Assembly: GCA_003220225.1 (NCBI GenBank) | Contig: QHRU01000051.1 | Span: forward strand, 1-64,000 | Length of the DNA stretch: 64,000 bases | Reading direction: 5' to 3' | Source of the DNA: Candidatus Rokuibacteriota bacterium | GTDB lineage: Bacteria > Methylomirabilota > Methylomirabilia > Rokubacteriales > CSP1-6 | Shown here: positions 9,082 through 17,389 of the stretch, piece after piece | How the letters are laid out: each line of letters opens with the position of its first letter | How positions within the stretch are numbered: the first letter of the stretch is position 1 | The notes under the pieces: model-generated | Seen by the model: the letters and a program-made list of their open reading frames with translations, nothing else | What the model was told of the DNA's origin: nothing | Database searches by the model: none | Translations under genes and position numbers: made by a program

Positions 9082-11052
9082 CTATCCTCCCATCAGCAAC
9101 CTCACCTGCCGATCGAACGCCTGCTCGGCGGCGATATTCACCTTGTAGCGCGCCTTCGACGCCTCCAGAATCGACCGCGCGAACTCGGGATGGTCACGAA
9201 GCACGCGGTTGAAGTCGCGCTGGTCGAGCACGAAGAGGTCGCAGTACTCCCTGGCGCGGACGGAGGCGGTGCGAGGCTCGGAGAGGAGCAGGCTGATCTC
9301 GCCGAAGAAGCTGCCGGCGCCGAGCGTCGCGAGGGCCGTGCCGTCCCGGTCGAGGACCTCGACCTCACCGTTCACCAGGACGTACATCTCGCGGCCGATG
9401 TCGCCCTTCCTGACGATCAAGTCGCCGGGCGCGTACACTTCCGGCTTGAGCGCCATGGCGATGTTGTGCTGGAAGATGGCGTCACAGGCCGAAAAGAGCG
9501 GCACTTGCTCGATCACGCTGCGGTTGACGACCTCGAGCCACTTGCGGCCGTCGCGCTCGATCAGGTCGAAGGCGGCCTTCGGTCCCCACGATCCCGCGGG
9601 GTAGTTCGGGAAGTCCTCGGCGGGGCTGGCCGCCCAGACGTCCAGGATGGGCTGGGCGATCTTCCAGGCCGACTCCACCAGATCCGTCCGTGAGAAGAGC
9701 ATCGCGTCGCCGAGCATGCAGTGGTAGAGCAGCACCTCGTAGCCCGTCGCGCGCGCCGCCTGGAACGCCTCCCGGTAGTCGAAGCGCATGTTGACCTTCT
9801 GGAGATTCATGGACGGGCCGGGGTGCTTGGCCTGAAAGCGGACCTCGATCTCCTGATCGGGCTGGATGTGGAAGATGAGCTGGTTCGACTCCAGCCGCTC
9901 CATGGCCGGGGTCTCGCGGAAGATGACCTCGGGCGCTTTCTTGAGCTGCACGAGGATCTCCGTCCCGCGTCGCCAGAGCGCCTTGCCCGACCGGAGGTAG
10001 ATCGGCACGCCCTCCCACCGCCAGTTGTCGATGAAGACCTTGATGGCGGCGAAGGTTTCCGTGCGGGACTGCGGGTCGACCTGTGGCTCCTGCCGGTACC
10101 CCACCGCGTCCGTGCCGTCGGCTTTACGACCGCGGCCGTACTGTCCGCGCACCGTGTTGGTCAGCACGTCCTCCGGACGCATGATCCGCACGGCGTCCAG
10201 CACCTTCGCCTTCTCGTTGCGGATGGCCTCCGGCCTGAAGGAGATGGGCGGCTCCATGCAGAGGTAGGCGAGCATCTGGAACATGTGGTTCTGGATCATG
10301 TCGCGCACCACGCCCGCGCGCTCGTAGTAGCGGCCGCGCCCCTCGACGCCCACCGTCTCGGCCACCGCGAGCTGGATGTGGTCGATGTGGTTCCGGTTCC
10401 ACAGCGGCTCGAACATTCCGTTGGAGAAGCGGAAGGCCAGGAGGTTCTGGACCGTCTCCTTCCCGAGGTAATGGTCGATGCGGTAGATCTGGTCCTCGCG
10501 CCAGTGCTTCAGCAGCTCGCGGGACAGCTCGATGGCCGAGGCCAGGTCGTGGCCGAACGGCTTTTCCACGACGACCCGTCGCCAGCCACGGTCGGCCGCC
10601 GTTCCGCCCGCGCGCGCGAGGTGCGCGGAGATGAGACCGAAGAGCGGCGGCGGCACCGCCAGGTAGTAGAGGACGTTGCCCTCGGTCTGCCACTCGCCGT
10701 CCAGCTGCGTGACGAGGGCCGCGATGCGCGCGTACGTCGTCGCGTCCTCGAACGCGCCGGGGCTGTAGGAGAGGTGGCGGACGAAATCGCTCCAGACCTC
10801 GTCGTCGAACTGCTTGCGGGTCGAGAACTGGCGGATGTCCGTCGACATCTTCGCGCGGAACTGCTCGGTCGTCAGCTCGTCCATCGCCACGCCGACCAGC
10901 GCGAACCGCTTGGGCAGGAGACCGTCGCACGCCAGGTTGTAGAGGGCCGGCATCAGGAGCCGCCTGGTGAGATCGCCGGAGGCCCCGAACATGACCATCA
11001 CGCACGGCTGCCCCGTGGGCGCCGCAGAATCGGCAGACCGGTCGAGGGTCAC
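9082..11052 (-). CDS. zwf: glucose-6-phosphate dehydrogenase with C-terminal cyclic-nucleotide-binding domain
   Basis: The first 505 or so residues are a normal G6PDH, oxidising glucose 6-phosphate to 6-phosphogluconolactone: coenzyme motif GASGDLT near 28, active-site RIDHYLGKE, and the C-terminal YPAGSWGPKAA segment. Residues about 509-656 form an extra cNMP-binding domain with RKGDIGREMY and a complete phosphate-binding cassette, FGEISLLL then PRTASV (Glu585, Arg594). The RKGDIGREMY wording recalls cyclic-nucleotide-gated channels more than CRP. The usual family length is about 490-510, so the extra 145 residues are a real fusion. The start is a GTG with no ribosome-binding site and a TATACT hexamer 6 nt upstream. 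Allosteric control by cAMP or cGMP is inferred. Confidence 0.93.
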   Translation of the reverse strand: MTLDRSADSAAPTGQPCVMVMFGASGDLTRRLLMPALYNLACDGLLPKRFALVGVAMDELTTEQFRAKMSTDIRQFSTRKQFDDEVWSDFVRHLSYSPGAFEDATTYARIAALVTQLDGEWQTEGNVLYYLAVPPPLFGLISAHLARAGGTAADRGWRRVVVEKPFGHDLASAIELSRELLKHWREDQIYRIDHYLGKETVQNLLAFRFSNGMFEPLWNRNHIDHIQLAVAETVGVEGRGRYYERAGVVRDMIQNHMFQMLAYLCMEPPISFRPEAIRNEKAKVLDAVRIMRPEDVLTNTVRGQYGRGRKADGTDAVGYRQEPQVDPQSRTETFAAIKVFIDNWRWEGVPIYLRSGKALWRRGTEILVQLKKAPEVIFRETPAMERLESNQLIFHIQPDQEIEVRFQAKHPGPSMNLQKVNMRFDYREAFQAARATGYEVLLYHCMLGDAMLFSRTDLVESAWKIAQPILDVWAASPAEDFPNYPAGSWGPKAAFDLIERDGRKWLEVVNRSVIEQVPLFSACDAIFQHNIAMALKPEVYAPGDLIVRKGDIGREMYVLVNGEVEVLDRDGTALATLGAGSFFGEISLLLSEPRTASVRAREYCDLFVLDQRDFNRVLRDHPEFARSILEASKARYKVNIAAEQAFDRQVRLLMGG

Positions 11053-11058
11053 CCGGGG

Positions 11059-11064
11059 AGTATA
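11059..11064 (-). promoter_or_regulatory. -10 hexamer of zwf; transcript probably leaderless
   Basis: On the minus strand TATACT is followed by six bases (11053-11058) and then the GTG start of zwf. Initiation about 7 nt after the hexamer would begin at or next to the start codon, and there is no ribosome-binding site. This implies a promoter inside the sugar-phosphate island, so zwf and the genes after it can be transcribed apart from the mutarotase. Confidence 0.55.
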
Positions 11065-11107
11065 CCCTTCGCGCCGGGGCCTCAGGCGCAGCTCGTGAGA
11101 CGCTCCT

Positions 11108-11941
11108 TCACCGGGGATCGAGCGGCGCGACGTCGATGCGCGCCGTCATCGCGTGGCGCGCGTGCGGCGTCAGGCGCACCGCGTGCGGCCCGCAATTCGC
11201 CGTCTCGACGCACACGAAGCGGCGCCACACGTCGCCGCCGATGTCGGGCACGGCCCGCGCTTTCTCGGACCCGGGGTTCCACACGACCGTCGTGCGGGAC
11301 TGGCGCTTGTCGACCCGGATCCGCCGTCTCAGGATGGGATCGTCGACGGTGCAGGGCGCCGTCGTGTCGAGGAACACGCGATCGGTCTCGCCGGCGAGGG
11401 CCAGCGGCCCGGAGCCGGCGGCCGTGTCTCGCATCCCGTCGACCTTGTCCACGAAGCGGGTGCGCTCGAGCCCGTGGATGCGGATCGCCTCCACGTCGCC
11501 GACGGCCAGATAGGTGTGCAGCGCGAGCTCGTACACGATCTCGTCGCGTCCCGTGTTCTCGACCTCGGCCGTCATCGTCAGTGACGCGCCGAGCGACAGG
11601 GTGAGCGAGAGCGTGAAGGCGGCGTTCCAGTACGCGCGCGTCTCGGCATCGGAGGCCAGGCGCAGGGCCACGCGAACGTCTCGGGCGTCGTCACGCGTCA
11701 GCTCGTCGACCTGCCACATCCGGGTTCGCGCGAAGCCGTGCGCGGGCTTGCGCGCGTCGCTCGGATGCGCGGCGAACCACGGAAAGCAGACCGGCACGCC
11801 GCCGCGAATCGCCGTGCCGGCGGTGAAGGCCGACCGCGGACTGAGGAAGAGGACGGGCGCCGATTGGCCCGCCGGCGCCCACTCGCAGAGGTGCGCGCCG
11901 TACGGCGTGAGACGCGCGCGACATCGATCCGTCTCGACCAC
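11108..11941 (-). CDS. D-hexose-6-phosphate mutarotase (aldose 1-epimerase family)
   Basis: This is a YeaD-type mutarotase that interconverts alpha and beta glucose 6-phosphate, the substrate of the neighbouring G6PDH. Visible features are GAHLCEWAP, GGVPVCFPWF and KPAHGFAR near the N-terminus, the ELALHTYLAVGD strand, and the VWNPGSEKARA segment near the end. The coordinates use the first GTG, giving 277 residues. The in-frame codons upstream (including GPGGLPFL, back to a CTG at 11998 that overlaps the SDR) also look homologous, so the true start may be that CTG. The gene follows the SDR directly. Confidence 0.85.
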   Translation of the reverse strand: MVETDRCRARLTPYGAHLCEWAPAGQSAPVLFLSPRSAFTAGTAIRGGVPVCFPWFAAHPSDARKPAHGFARTRMWQVDELTRDDARDVRVALRLASDAETRAYWNAAFTLSLTLSLGASLTMTAEVENTGRDEIVYELALHTYLAVGDVEAIRIHGLERTRFVDKVDGMRDTAAGSGPLALAGETDRVFLDTTAPCTVDDPILRRRIRVDKRQSRTTVVWNPGSEKARAVPDIGGDVWRRFVCVETANCGPHAVRLTPHARHAMTARIDVAPLDPR

Positions 11942-11985
11942 GAGAAAGGGCAGGCCGCCCGGGCCGCGCTCCCAGGCGGCGCCGT

Positions 11986-12744
11986 CTATCGAGACCAGAG
12001 ACCGCCCGCGAGGTAGCCGCCGTCGACGGCGAGGGTGTGACCGGTGACGTAGCTGGCGTCGTCGGAGGCGAGGAAGAGCGCGGCACGAGCCACCTCGTCG
12101 ACGTCGCCGAAGCGTCCCATCGGGATGCGGTCGACGCGCCGCCGCCGCGCCTCCTCGGGCAGGCTCCGCGTGAGCCGCGTGTCGATCTGCGCGGGCGCGA
12201 TCGCGTTCACCGCGATGTGGTGCTTGGCCAGCTCCACGGCCAGGGTCTTGGTCAGCTCGATCACGCCGGCCTTGGCCACGTTGTAGCCGACGAGGTTCTC
12301 CACGCCGCGGAAGCCGTTGATCGACGCCGTCGCGATGATGCGTCCGCCCCCCTGCCTGACCATCTGGCGGGCGGCGGCCTGGCAGCAGAAGAAGACCCCG
12401 CTGAGGTTGACGCGCAGCACGCGGTGCCACTCGGCCTCGGGATGCTCCAGGAACGGCGCCGAGTGCGCGATGCCGGCGTTGGCGAACATCACGTCGAGGC
12501 GTCCGAGCTCGCTGACCACCCGATCCACGAAGTCCCGCACCTGGCCCGCGTCGCCCACGTCCATGCCGACGGCGAGGGCCCGGCCGCCGCCCGCGACGAT
12601 CTCCTTGGCCACCGCCTCGGCGCCGGCGACGTCCACGTCGCCGAGGGCCACCGTCGCGCCCTCGGCCGCGAACAGGCGCGCGGTCGCGCGCCCGATGCCG
12701 AGCGCGCCGCCGGTGATCGCGGCGATCCGTCCCTGCAAGCGCAT
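11986..12744 (-). CDS. SDR-family NAD(P)-dependent oxidoreductase
   Basis: A 252-residue classical short-chain dehydrogenase with TGGALGIG cofactor motif at 11-18, the NAG motif, catalytic Ser in ATASINGF and the YNVAK active site. The end ASYVTGHTLAVDGGY is typical of the 3-oxoacyl-ACP reductase / glucose dehydrogenase-like group. It sits just upstream of the hexose-6-phosphate mutarotase, so a sugar substrate is possible but unproven. A TATACT hexamer lies 9 nt before the ATG inside a perfect palindrome shared with the divergent quinone reductase gene. Confidence 0.88.
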   Translation of the reverse strand: MRLQGRIAAITGGALGIGRATARLFAAEGATVALGDVDVAGAEAVAKEIVAGGGRALAVGMDVGDAGQVRDFVDRVVSELGRLDVMFANAGIAHSAPFLEHPEAEWHRVLRVNLSGVFFCCQAAARQMVRQGGGRIIATASINGFRGVENLVGYNVAKAGVIELTKTLAVELAKHHIAVNAIAPAQIDTRLTRSLPEEARRRRVDRIPMGRFGDVDEVARAALFLASDDASYVTGHTLAVDGGYLAGGLWSR

Positions 12745-12749
12745 GCCGC

Positions 12750-12765
12750 CGCCAGTATACTGGCG
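12750..12765. promoter_or_regulatory. perfect 16-bp palindrome in a divergent promoter
   Basis: CGCCAGTATACTGGCG reads the same on both strands and lies between the SDR (minus) and quinone reductase (plus) starts. It holds TATACT as a -10-like hexamer in both directions: 9 nt from the SDR start, and about 28 nt from the quinone reductase start, which also has a GAGGAGG-like ribosome-binding site. It may be a bidirectional promoter core, an operator, or both. Confidence 0.55.
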
Positions 12766-12789
12766 TGCCTGACGACGGAGGAGGCCGGG

Positions 12790-13761
12790 ATGAAAGCGAT
12801 CGTCTTCACACAGACCGGCGGTCCCGAGGTGCTGGCCCTTGGCGACGTGCCGAAGCCCGACGTGCGGCCCGGGATGGCGCTCATCAAGATCCAGGCGATC
12901 GGCGTGAACTTTGCGGACACGCGCTTCCGCCAGGGGACGTACGTCGTGAAGCCGAAGCTTCCCGACACGCCGGGCATGGAGGCGGCGGGCGTGGTCGAGG
13001 CCGTTGGCGACGGCGTGACCGACGTGCGGCCGGGGGCGCGCGTGGCCGCGTTCACCGTCAAGTCGTACGCGGAGTACTGCCAGGCTCCGGCGTCCATGGT
13101 CATCCCGCTTCCCGACGTCGTGAGCTTCGTCGACGGCGCCGCGTTCCCGATCCAGGTGCTGACCGCCTATCACATGCTGCACACGGCCGACTCGACGGGC
13201 CCGGGCCGCACCGTCCTCGTGCACTCCGCGGCGGGCGGCGTCGGGCTGGCGGCGGTGCAGCTGGCCAGGGCCGCCGGCGCGCGCGTGCTCGGGACCGTGT
13301 CGAGCGACGCCAAGGCCCCGCTGGTGCGGGAGCACGGCGCGGAGGCCGTCATCAACTACGCCACCGAGAAGTTCGCCGACGAGGTGCTGCGGCTGACCGA
13401 GGGCCGCGGGGTGGATCTCATTCTCGACGCGGTGGGCAAGCCGACGTTCGAGGAGGGGCTGCGCTGCCTGGCGCCCTTCGGACACCTCATCCTCTACGGG
13501 CGCGCGGGGGGACCGACGGATCCGCTCAACGTCGCCACGCTGTCGCCGAAGTCGCAGAAGGTCAGCGGCTTCATGGTGCCGACGGTGACGCGGAACTTTC
13601 CCGACAGGACACGCGAAAGCGCCGAGCGCTGCTTCGCTCTCATGCGCGAAGGCCGGCTGCGGCTGCACATCGGCAAGACGTTCCCGCTCGCCCAGGCGGC
13701 CGACGCGCACCGCTATCTCGAGTCGCGGCAGTCGACGGGCAAGCTGATCCTCATTCCGTGA
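12790..13761 (+). CDS. NADPH:quinone oxidoreductase, zinc-independent MDR family
   Basis: A 323-residue medium-chain reductase with the GVNFADTRFRQG segment, the nucleotide-binding motif SAAGGVGLAAVQLA and no zinc ligands, as in Qor-type enzymes. It probably reduces quinones or activated alkenes with NADPH. The ATG at 12790 follows a GGAGGCCGG ribosome-binding site. It is divergent from the SDR across the 16-bp palindrome, and the MBL hydrolase starts 13 nt downstream. Confidence 0.88.
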   Translation: MKAIVFTQTGGPEVLALGDVPKPDVRPGMALIKIQAIGVNFADTRFRQGTYVVKPKLPDTPGMEAAGVVEAVGDGVTDVRPGARVAAFTVKSYAEYCQAPASMVIPLPDVVSFVDGAAFPIQVLTAYHMLHTADSTGPGRTVLVHSAAGGVGLAAVQLARAAGARVLGTVSSDAKAPLVREHGAEAVINYATEKFADEVLRLTEGRGVDLILDAVGKPTFEEGLRCLAPFGHLILYGRAGGPTDPLNVATLSPKSQKVSGFMVPTVTRNFPDRTRESAERCFALMREGRLRLHIGKTFPLAQAADAHRYLESRQSTGKLILIP

Positions 13762-13774
13762 CGGAGTCCACGCC

Positions 13775-14548
13775 ATGATCAGCGTCTTCGCGCTCTGCAC
13801 GGGCTCCATCGAGCTGGACCGCGCCAGCATGCTGTCCGACCTGGCGCCGGGGCAGCCGTGGACCGTGCCCGTCCTGAGCTTCCTCGTCGACCACCCGCGT
13901 GGCCGCCTGCTGTTCGACACCGGCGTGCACTGCCAGGCGCGCCTCGATCCGGTGGGTCGGCTCGGCCCCGAGCGGGTCAAGCGCCTGACCGTGAAGTCGA
14001 AGGAGGGTGACGACGCGGTGCCGCAGCTCGCGCGGCTCGGGCTGAAGCCCGACGACGTGCGCTACGTGGCGAACTCGCACCTGCACTTCGACCACTGCGG
14101 CGGCAACGAGTTCTTCCCGCGCGCGACTTTCCTGGTGCAGCGGCCGGAGCTGGACGCCGCGCGGCGCCCGGGCTTCGTGCCGGGCTACAGCCCGAGCCCC
14201 ATCGACTTCGAGCACCCGCTCGACTACCAGATGCTCGACGGCGAGCACGATGTGTTCGGCGACGGCGCCGTCGTGCTGATCCCAACCTACGGCCACACGC
14301 CCGGCCACCAGTCATTGTTCGTGCGTGCGGGCAAGCAGGCGCAGATGGTCTGCGCCTCCGACGCCTGCTACACGCGCGACAACATGGACCGCGACGTGCT
14401 GCCGAAGATCCTGTGGGACGCCTCGGTCATGCGCGACTCGCTGGCCACGCTGCGCACGCTGCGCGACCAGGCGGGGGCCACGATGTTCTACGGCCACGAT
14501 CCCGCGCAGTGGCAGACGATGCCGCGCGTGCCGGCGCCGGTGATCTGA
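13775..14548 (+). CDS. MBL-fold metallohydrolase (N-acyl-homoserine-lactonase-like)
   Basis: A 257-residue zinc hydrolase with the HLHFDH motif (102-107), further ligands in GHTPGHQS and SDACYT, and a late YGHDPAQW. The layout, with VPVLSFLVDHP before LFDTG, fits the AttM/AiiA-like lactonase branch. A lactone or ester substrate is therefore likely, but quorum quenching should not be assumed. Only two bases separate it from the Rieske gene, so the two are probably co-expressed. Confidence 0.82.
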   Translation: MISVFALCTGSIELDRASMLSDLAPGQPWTVPVLSFLVDHPRGRLLFDTGVHCQARLDPVGRLGPERVKRLTVKSKEGDDAVPQLARLGLKPDDVRYVANSHLHFDHCGGNEFFPRATFLVQRPELDAARRPGFVPGYSPSPIDFEHPLDYQMLDGEHDVFGDGAVVLIPTYGHTPGHQSLFVRAGKQAQMVCASDACYTRDNMDRDVLPKILWDASVMRDSLATLRTLRDQAGATMFYGHDPAQWQTMPRVPAPVI

Positions 14549-14550
14549 CG

Positions 14551-15864
14551 ATGCTGACCCGCGAGGAGAGCGCGCTGTTGACCCTGGTCGGGCCCGCGAC
14601 GCCGATGGGCGAGCTCATGCGGCGCTACTGGATCCCCGCGCTGCTCTCGGCGGAGCTCGTCCCGGCCGGCCGCGTCAAGCGGGTGCGGCTCCTCGGCGAG
14701 GATCTCGTCGCCTTCCGCGCTCCGGACGGGACGGTCGGACTGCTCGGGGAGTTCTGCTCGCATCGCGGCGCCTCGCTCTACTTCGGACGCAACGAAGCGG
14801 CCGGCCTGCGCTGCGTCTATCACGGGTGGAAATACGGCGCCGACGGGCAGTGCGTGGACATGCCGAACGAGCCGCCGGCGAGCAGCTTTACGGAGAAGGT
14901 TCGCCATCCCGCCTATCCCTGCGCCGAGCGCGGTGGCGTCGTCTGGACGTACATGGGCCCGACCAGTCCTCCGCCCGCGTTGCCCGAGCTCGAATGGGCG
15001 CTGGTGCCGGACGCGCACCGCTTCGTCTCGAAGTTCTACCAGGAGTGCAACTATCTCCAGGCGCTCGAAGGCGGCATCGACCCGGCGCACATCTCGTTCC
15101 TGCACGGCGTGCTCGACGCGGGTGACGAGGCGTTGCGCGATCTGGACCGGGCGTCGGCCGGGTTCGCCCTGGCCGCGCAGCTCGAGAAGGCGCCGCGGAT
15201 CGACGTGGTCGACACGCCGTACGGCGCGCTGATCGGTGCCGAGCGCGACGCGCGAGACGGCATGGTCTACTGGCGCATCACGCAGTTCCACCTGCCGTTC
15301 CACACCATGCCGCCGACCGATCCCAAGCCCGATCCCGTCATGCACTCGCACATCTTCGTGCCGGTGGACGACGTGAACCTCGTCAACTGGTGCATCTCGT
15401 GGCATCCCACGCGCGCGCTGACCGAGGCCGAGCGCAGCGCGATGAGCAGCGGGGCGAGCATTCACATCCTGGACTATGCCCCCGCCACCAGCGAGGCCTA
15501 CGGCGACATCCGGCCCGCCGCGCACGCGCGGAACGATTACCGGTGCGACTGGGACGCGCACGAGACGCGCAAGTTCTTCGGCGTCCCCGGCGTCGGCGTG
15601 CAGGACAAGGCGATCACGGAGAGCCAGCGGCCCATCGTCGACCGCACGCGCGAGCGCCTCGGCAAGGCCGACACCGCGATCATCAGGATCCGCAAGATCC
15701 TCATGGATGCGGCGCGCGCGCTGCGGGATCGCGGCACGCCGCCGCCGGGCCTGGCGTCGGCGTCGTTCCTGATCCGCCCCGCCTCCGTCCTCCTGCCCAA
15801 GGACGTGGCCTGGGTCGACGGCGCCCGCGCGCAGCTGGTCGCGCGCCCGACTACCGCGGCTTGA
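14551..15864 (+). CDS. Rieske non-heme iron oxygenase, monomeric phthalate-dioxygenase-like
   Basis: A 437-residue terminal oxygenase. The Rieske 2Fe-2S ligands are Cys69/His71 (CSHRG) and Cys88/His91 (CVYHGW), and the mononuclear iron site is in GGIDPAHISFLHG. It belongs with phthalate 4,5-dioxygenase-type enzymes that hydroxylate aromatic acids using a separate reductase. A paralogue lies at 55842-57119. No dedicated reductase adjoins either one. Its last 14 bases overlap the convergent binding-protein gene. Confidence 0.9.
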   Translation: MLTREESALLTLVGPATPMGELMRRYWIPALLSAELVPAGRVKRVRLLGEDLVAFRAPDGTVGLLGEFCSHRGASLYFGRNEAAGLRCVYHGWKYGADGQCVDMPNEPPASSFTEKVRHPAYPCAERGGVVWTYMGPTSPPPALPELEWALVPDAHRFVSKFYQECNYLQALEGGIDPAHISFLHGVLDAGDEALRDLDRASAGFALAAQLEKAPRIDVVDTPYGALIGAERDARDGMVYWRITQFHLPFHTMPPTDPKPDPVMHSHIFVPVDDVNLVNWCISWHPTRALTEAERSAMSSGASIHILDYAPATSEAYGDIRPAAHARNDYRCDWDAHETRKFFGVPGVGVQDKAITESQRPIVDRTRERLGKADTAIIRIRKILMDAARALRDRGTPPPGLASASFLIRPASVLLPKDVAWVDGARAQLVARPTTAA

Positions 15865-17389
15865 GCCGCACGTCCTCCAGCGGCGCCGACCACGGGTAGG
15901 GGTCGATGAGCATCAGCGCGGGCTCCGCCACGCGCGGCCCGAGCCCGCTCGGCCAGATGAACTCATAGAGCGGGCCGAACCTCACGCGGTCGTAGAGCAG
16001 CTGCTGGATCTGGTGGAGCAGCGCTTCCCGCTTTCGCCGGTCCGTCTCGCGCGCCTGTTGCTTGTAGAGCGCGTCGACGTCGGGATCGGCGCCGCGGGCG
16101 TACGCGCCGTCGCTCTGCACCGCGTCGGCCAACCGCGTGGCCGCGTTGCCGAAGTTCGCCATGGTGCACATGCAGACCCCGCGGAGCTTCTTGCCGCCCC
16201 AGGCCGACTGGAAGGCCGCGCGCTCCATCGTGCGCAGCCTCATCCGGATTCCCACCGCGCCGAAATATCCGATGATCGTCTCGCCCGCCGACCAGTAGGG
16301 CGGATAGGGATAGAAGTCGCCGCCGTCGAAGCCGTTGGGATAGCCCGCCTCCGCCAGCAGCTGCTTCGCCTTCGCGGGATCGTAGGCGTACGGCTCGAGG
16401 GGCAGCGCGAAGTCGAACGTGCGCGGGACCATGCTCCCCGTCGGCCGAGAGGCGCCCAGCGTCTCGGCCTCGCTGAGCCCGCGGCGATCGACGGCATGGT
16501 TCGCGGCGAGCCGCACGCGCCGGTCGTGCCACGGCGACTTGGGGTCCCACTGGTCGAAGAAATCCAGGTAGTGGACGCCGATCGCGCCCGAGAAGCCCAG
16601 CCGGATCGCGGGATCGCGCCTGAGCTCGAGCGCGGACGGCGCGTCGAGCATGTACGCGACGTCGACCTCGCCGGTCTTCAGCATGGCGGCCCGCGTGGTG
16701 GGGTCGGGGACCGTCTTGAACACCAGCCGCTTCACCGACGGCACCTTGCGCCAGTGACCTTCGAAGGCTTCCATCACCAGCTCCACGCCGGGCGTGTGGC
16801 TCACGAACTTGTAGGGCCCGAGCCCGACGGGCTGTTTCTTGAAGCCCTCGTCGCCGACCTTCTCGACGTACTTCCGGGGCACGATCCAGCCCGCGCCGGT
16901 CGCCAGCGTTCCGTAGAACGCCATGAAGTCGGGGAAAGGCTCGTGGAGATGGAAGCGCACGCGGGAGGCGCCGACCACCTCGACCTCCCTCACCCGGTCC
17001 TTGAGGACCTTGCCGACCTTGGACCGCTGGAAGCTGAACTTCACGTCGTCGGCGGTGAAGGGGTCGCCGTTGTGGAACTTCAGGCCCTCACGCAGCTTGA
17101 ACTCGTAGACGCGCTGATCCGCGCTCACCGTCCACGACTCCGCCAGGCTCGGCGTCATGAGATTGCCCGGCATCGGCTTCACCAGCGCGTCGTGCAGCGC
17201 GTAGAGCACCCAGAACGGCGTGAGGAAGCCCGCGGTGACCTCGCCCGGATCGAACCAGGCCGGCGCCAGGGTCACGTACAGCGCCCAGCGCATCTCGCCT
17301 TCCGGCTTCGTCGGCGCCGGCCTGGGCTGAGCCCGGGCGTCGGCCACGAGGGCGGCCACGATCACGACGGCGATCGCGAGGTGCTTCAT
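15851..17389 (-). CDS. peptide/nickel-type ABC transporter substrate-binding protein, orphan
   Basis: A 512-residue periplasmic family-5 binding protein: signal peptide (hydrophobic AIAVVIVAALVADARAQ), AESWTVSADQRVYEFKLREG, GPYKFVSHTPG, and the late DPAKAKQLLAEAGYPNGF motif. No permease or ATPase adjoins it. Its ATG overlaps the cyclopropane synthase stop (ATGA), so it is the last gene of the lipid operon. Its C-terminal half closely resembles the binding protein at 63268-64000 (AEAGYPNGF, RLRTMERAA, QARETD-RKREAL and GPRV-EP). It may use a distant transporter or carry a lipid-related ligand. Confidence 0.88.
   Translation of the reverse strand: MKHLAIAVVIVAALVADARAQPRPAPTKPEGEMRWALYVTLAPAWFDPGEVTAGFLTPFWVLYALHDALVKPMPGNLMTPSLAESWTVSADQRVYEFKLREGLKFHNGDPFTADDVKFSFQRSKVGKVLKDRVREVEVVGASRVRFHLHEPFPDFMAFYGTLATGAGWIVPRKYVEKVGDEGFKKQPVGLGPYKFVSHTPGVELVMEAFEGHWRKVPSVKRLVFKTVPDPTTRAAMLKTGEVDVAYMLDAPSALELRRDPAIRLGFSGAIGVHYLDFFDQWDPKSPWHDRRVRLAANHAVDRRGLSEAETLGASRPTGSMVPRTFDFALPLEPYAYDPAKAKQLLAEAGYPNGFDGGDFYPYPPYWSAGETIIGYFGAVGIRMRLRTMERAAFQSAWGGKKLRGVCMCTMANFGNAATRLADAVQSDGAYARGADPDVDALYKQQARETDRRKREALLHQIQQLLYDRVRFGPLYEFIWPSGLGPRVAEPALMLIDPYPWSAPLEDVRLKPR

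Noticed and set aside
3948-9212. Very long plus-strand open frames (up to about 900 codons) opposite the triple-fusion gene
   Set aside because: They are antisense shadows caused by high GC. The residues are Arg/Ala/Asp/Gly-biased with no domain, while the minus frame carries three complete enzymes.
13775-14548. Calling the MBL protein a quorum-quenching lactonase
   Set aside because: The motif supports a zinc hydrolase of that branch, but nothing in the context shows homoserine lactones as substrate.
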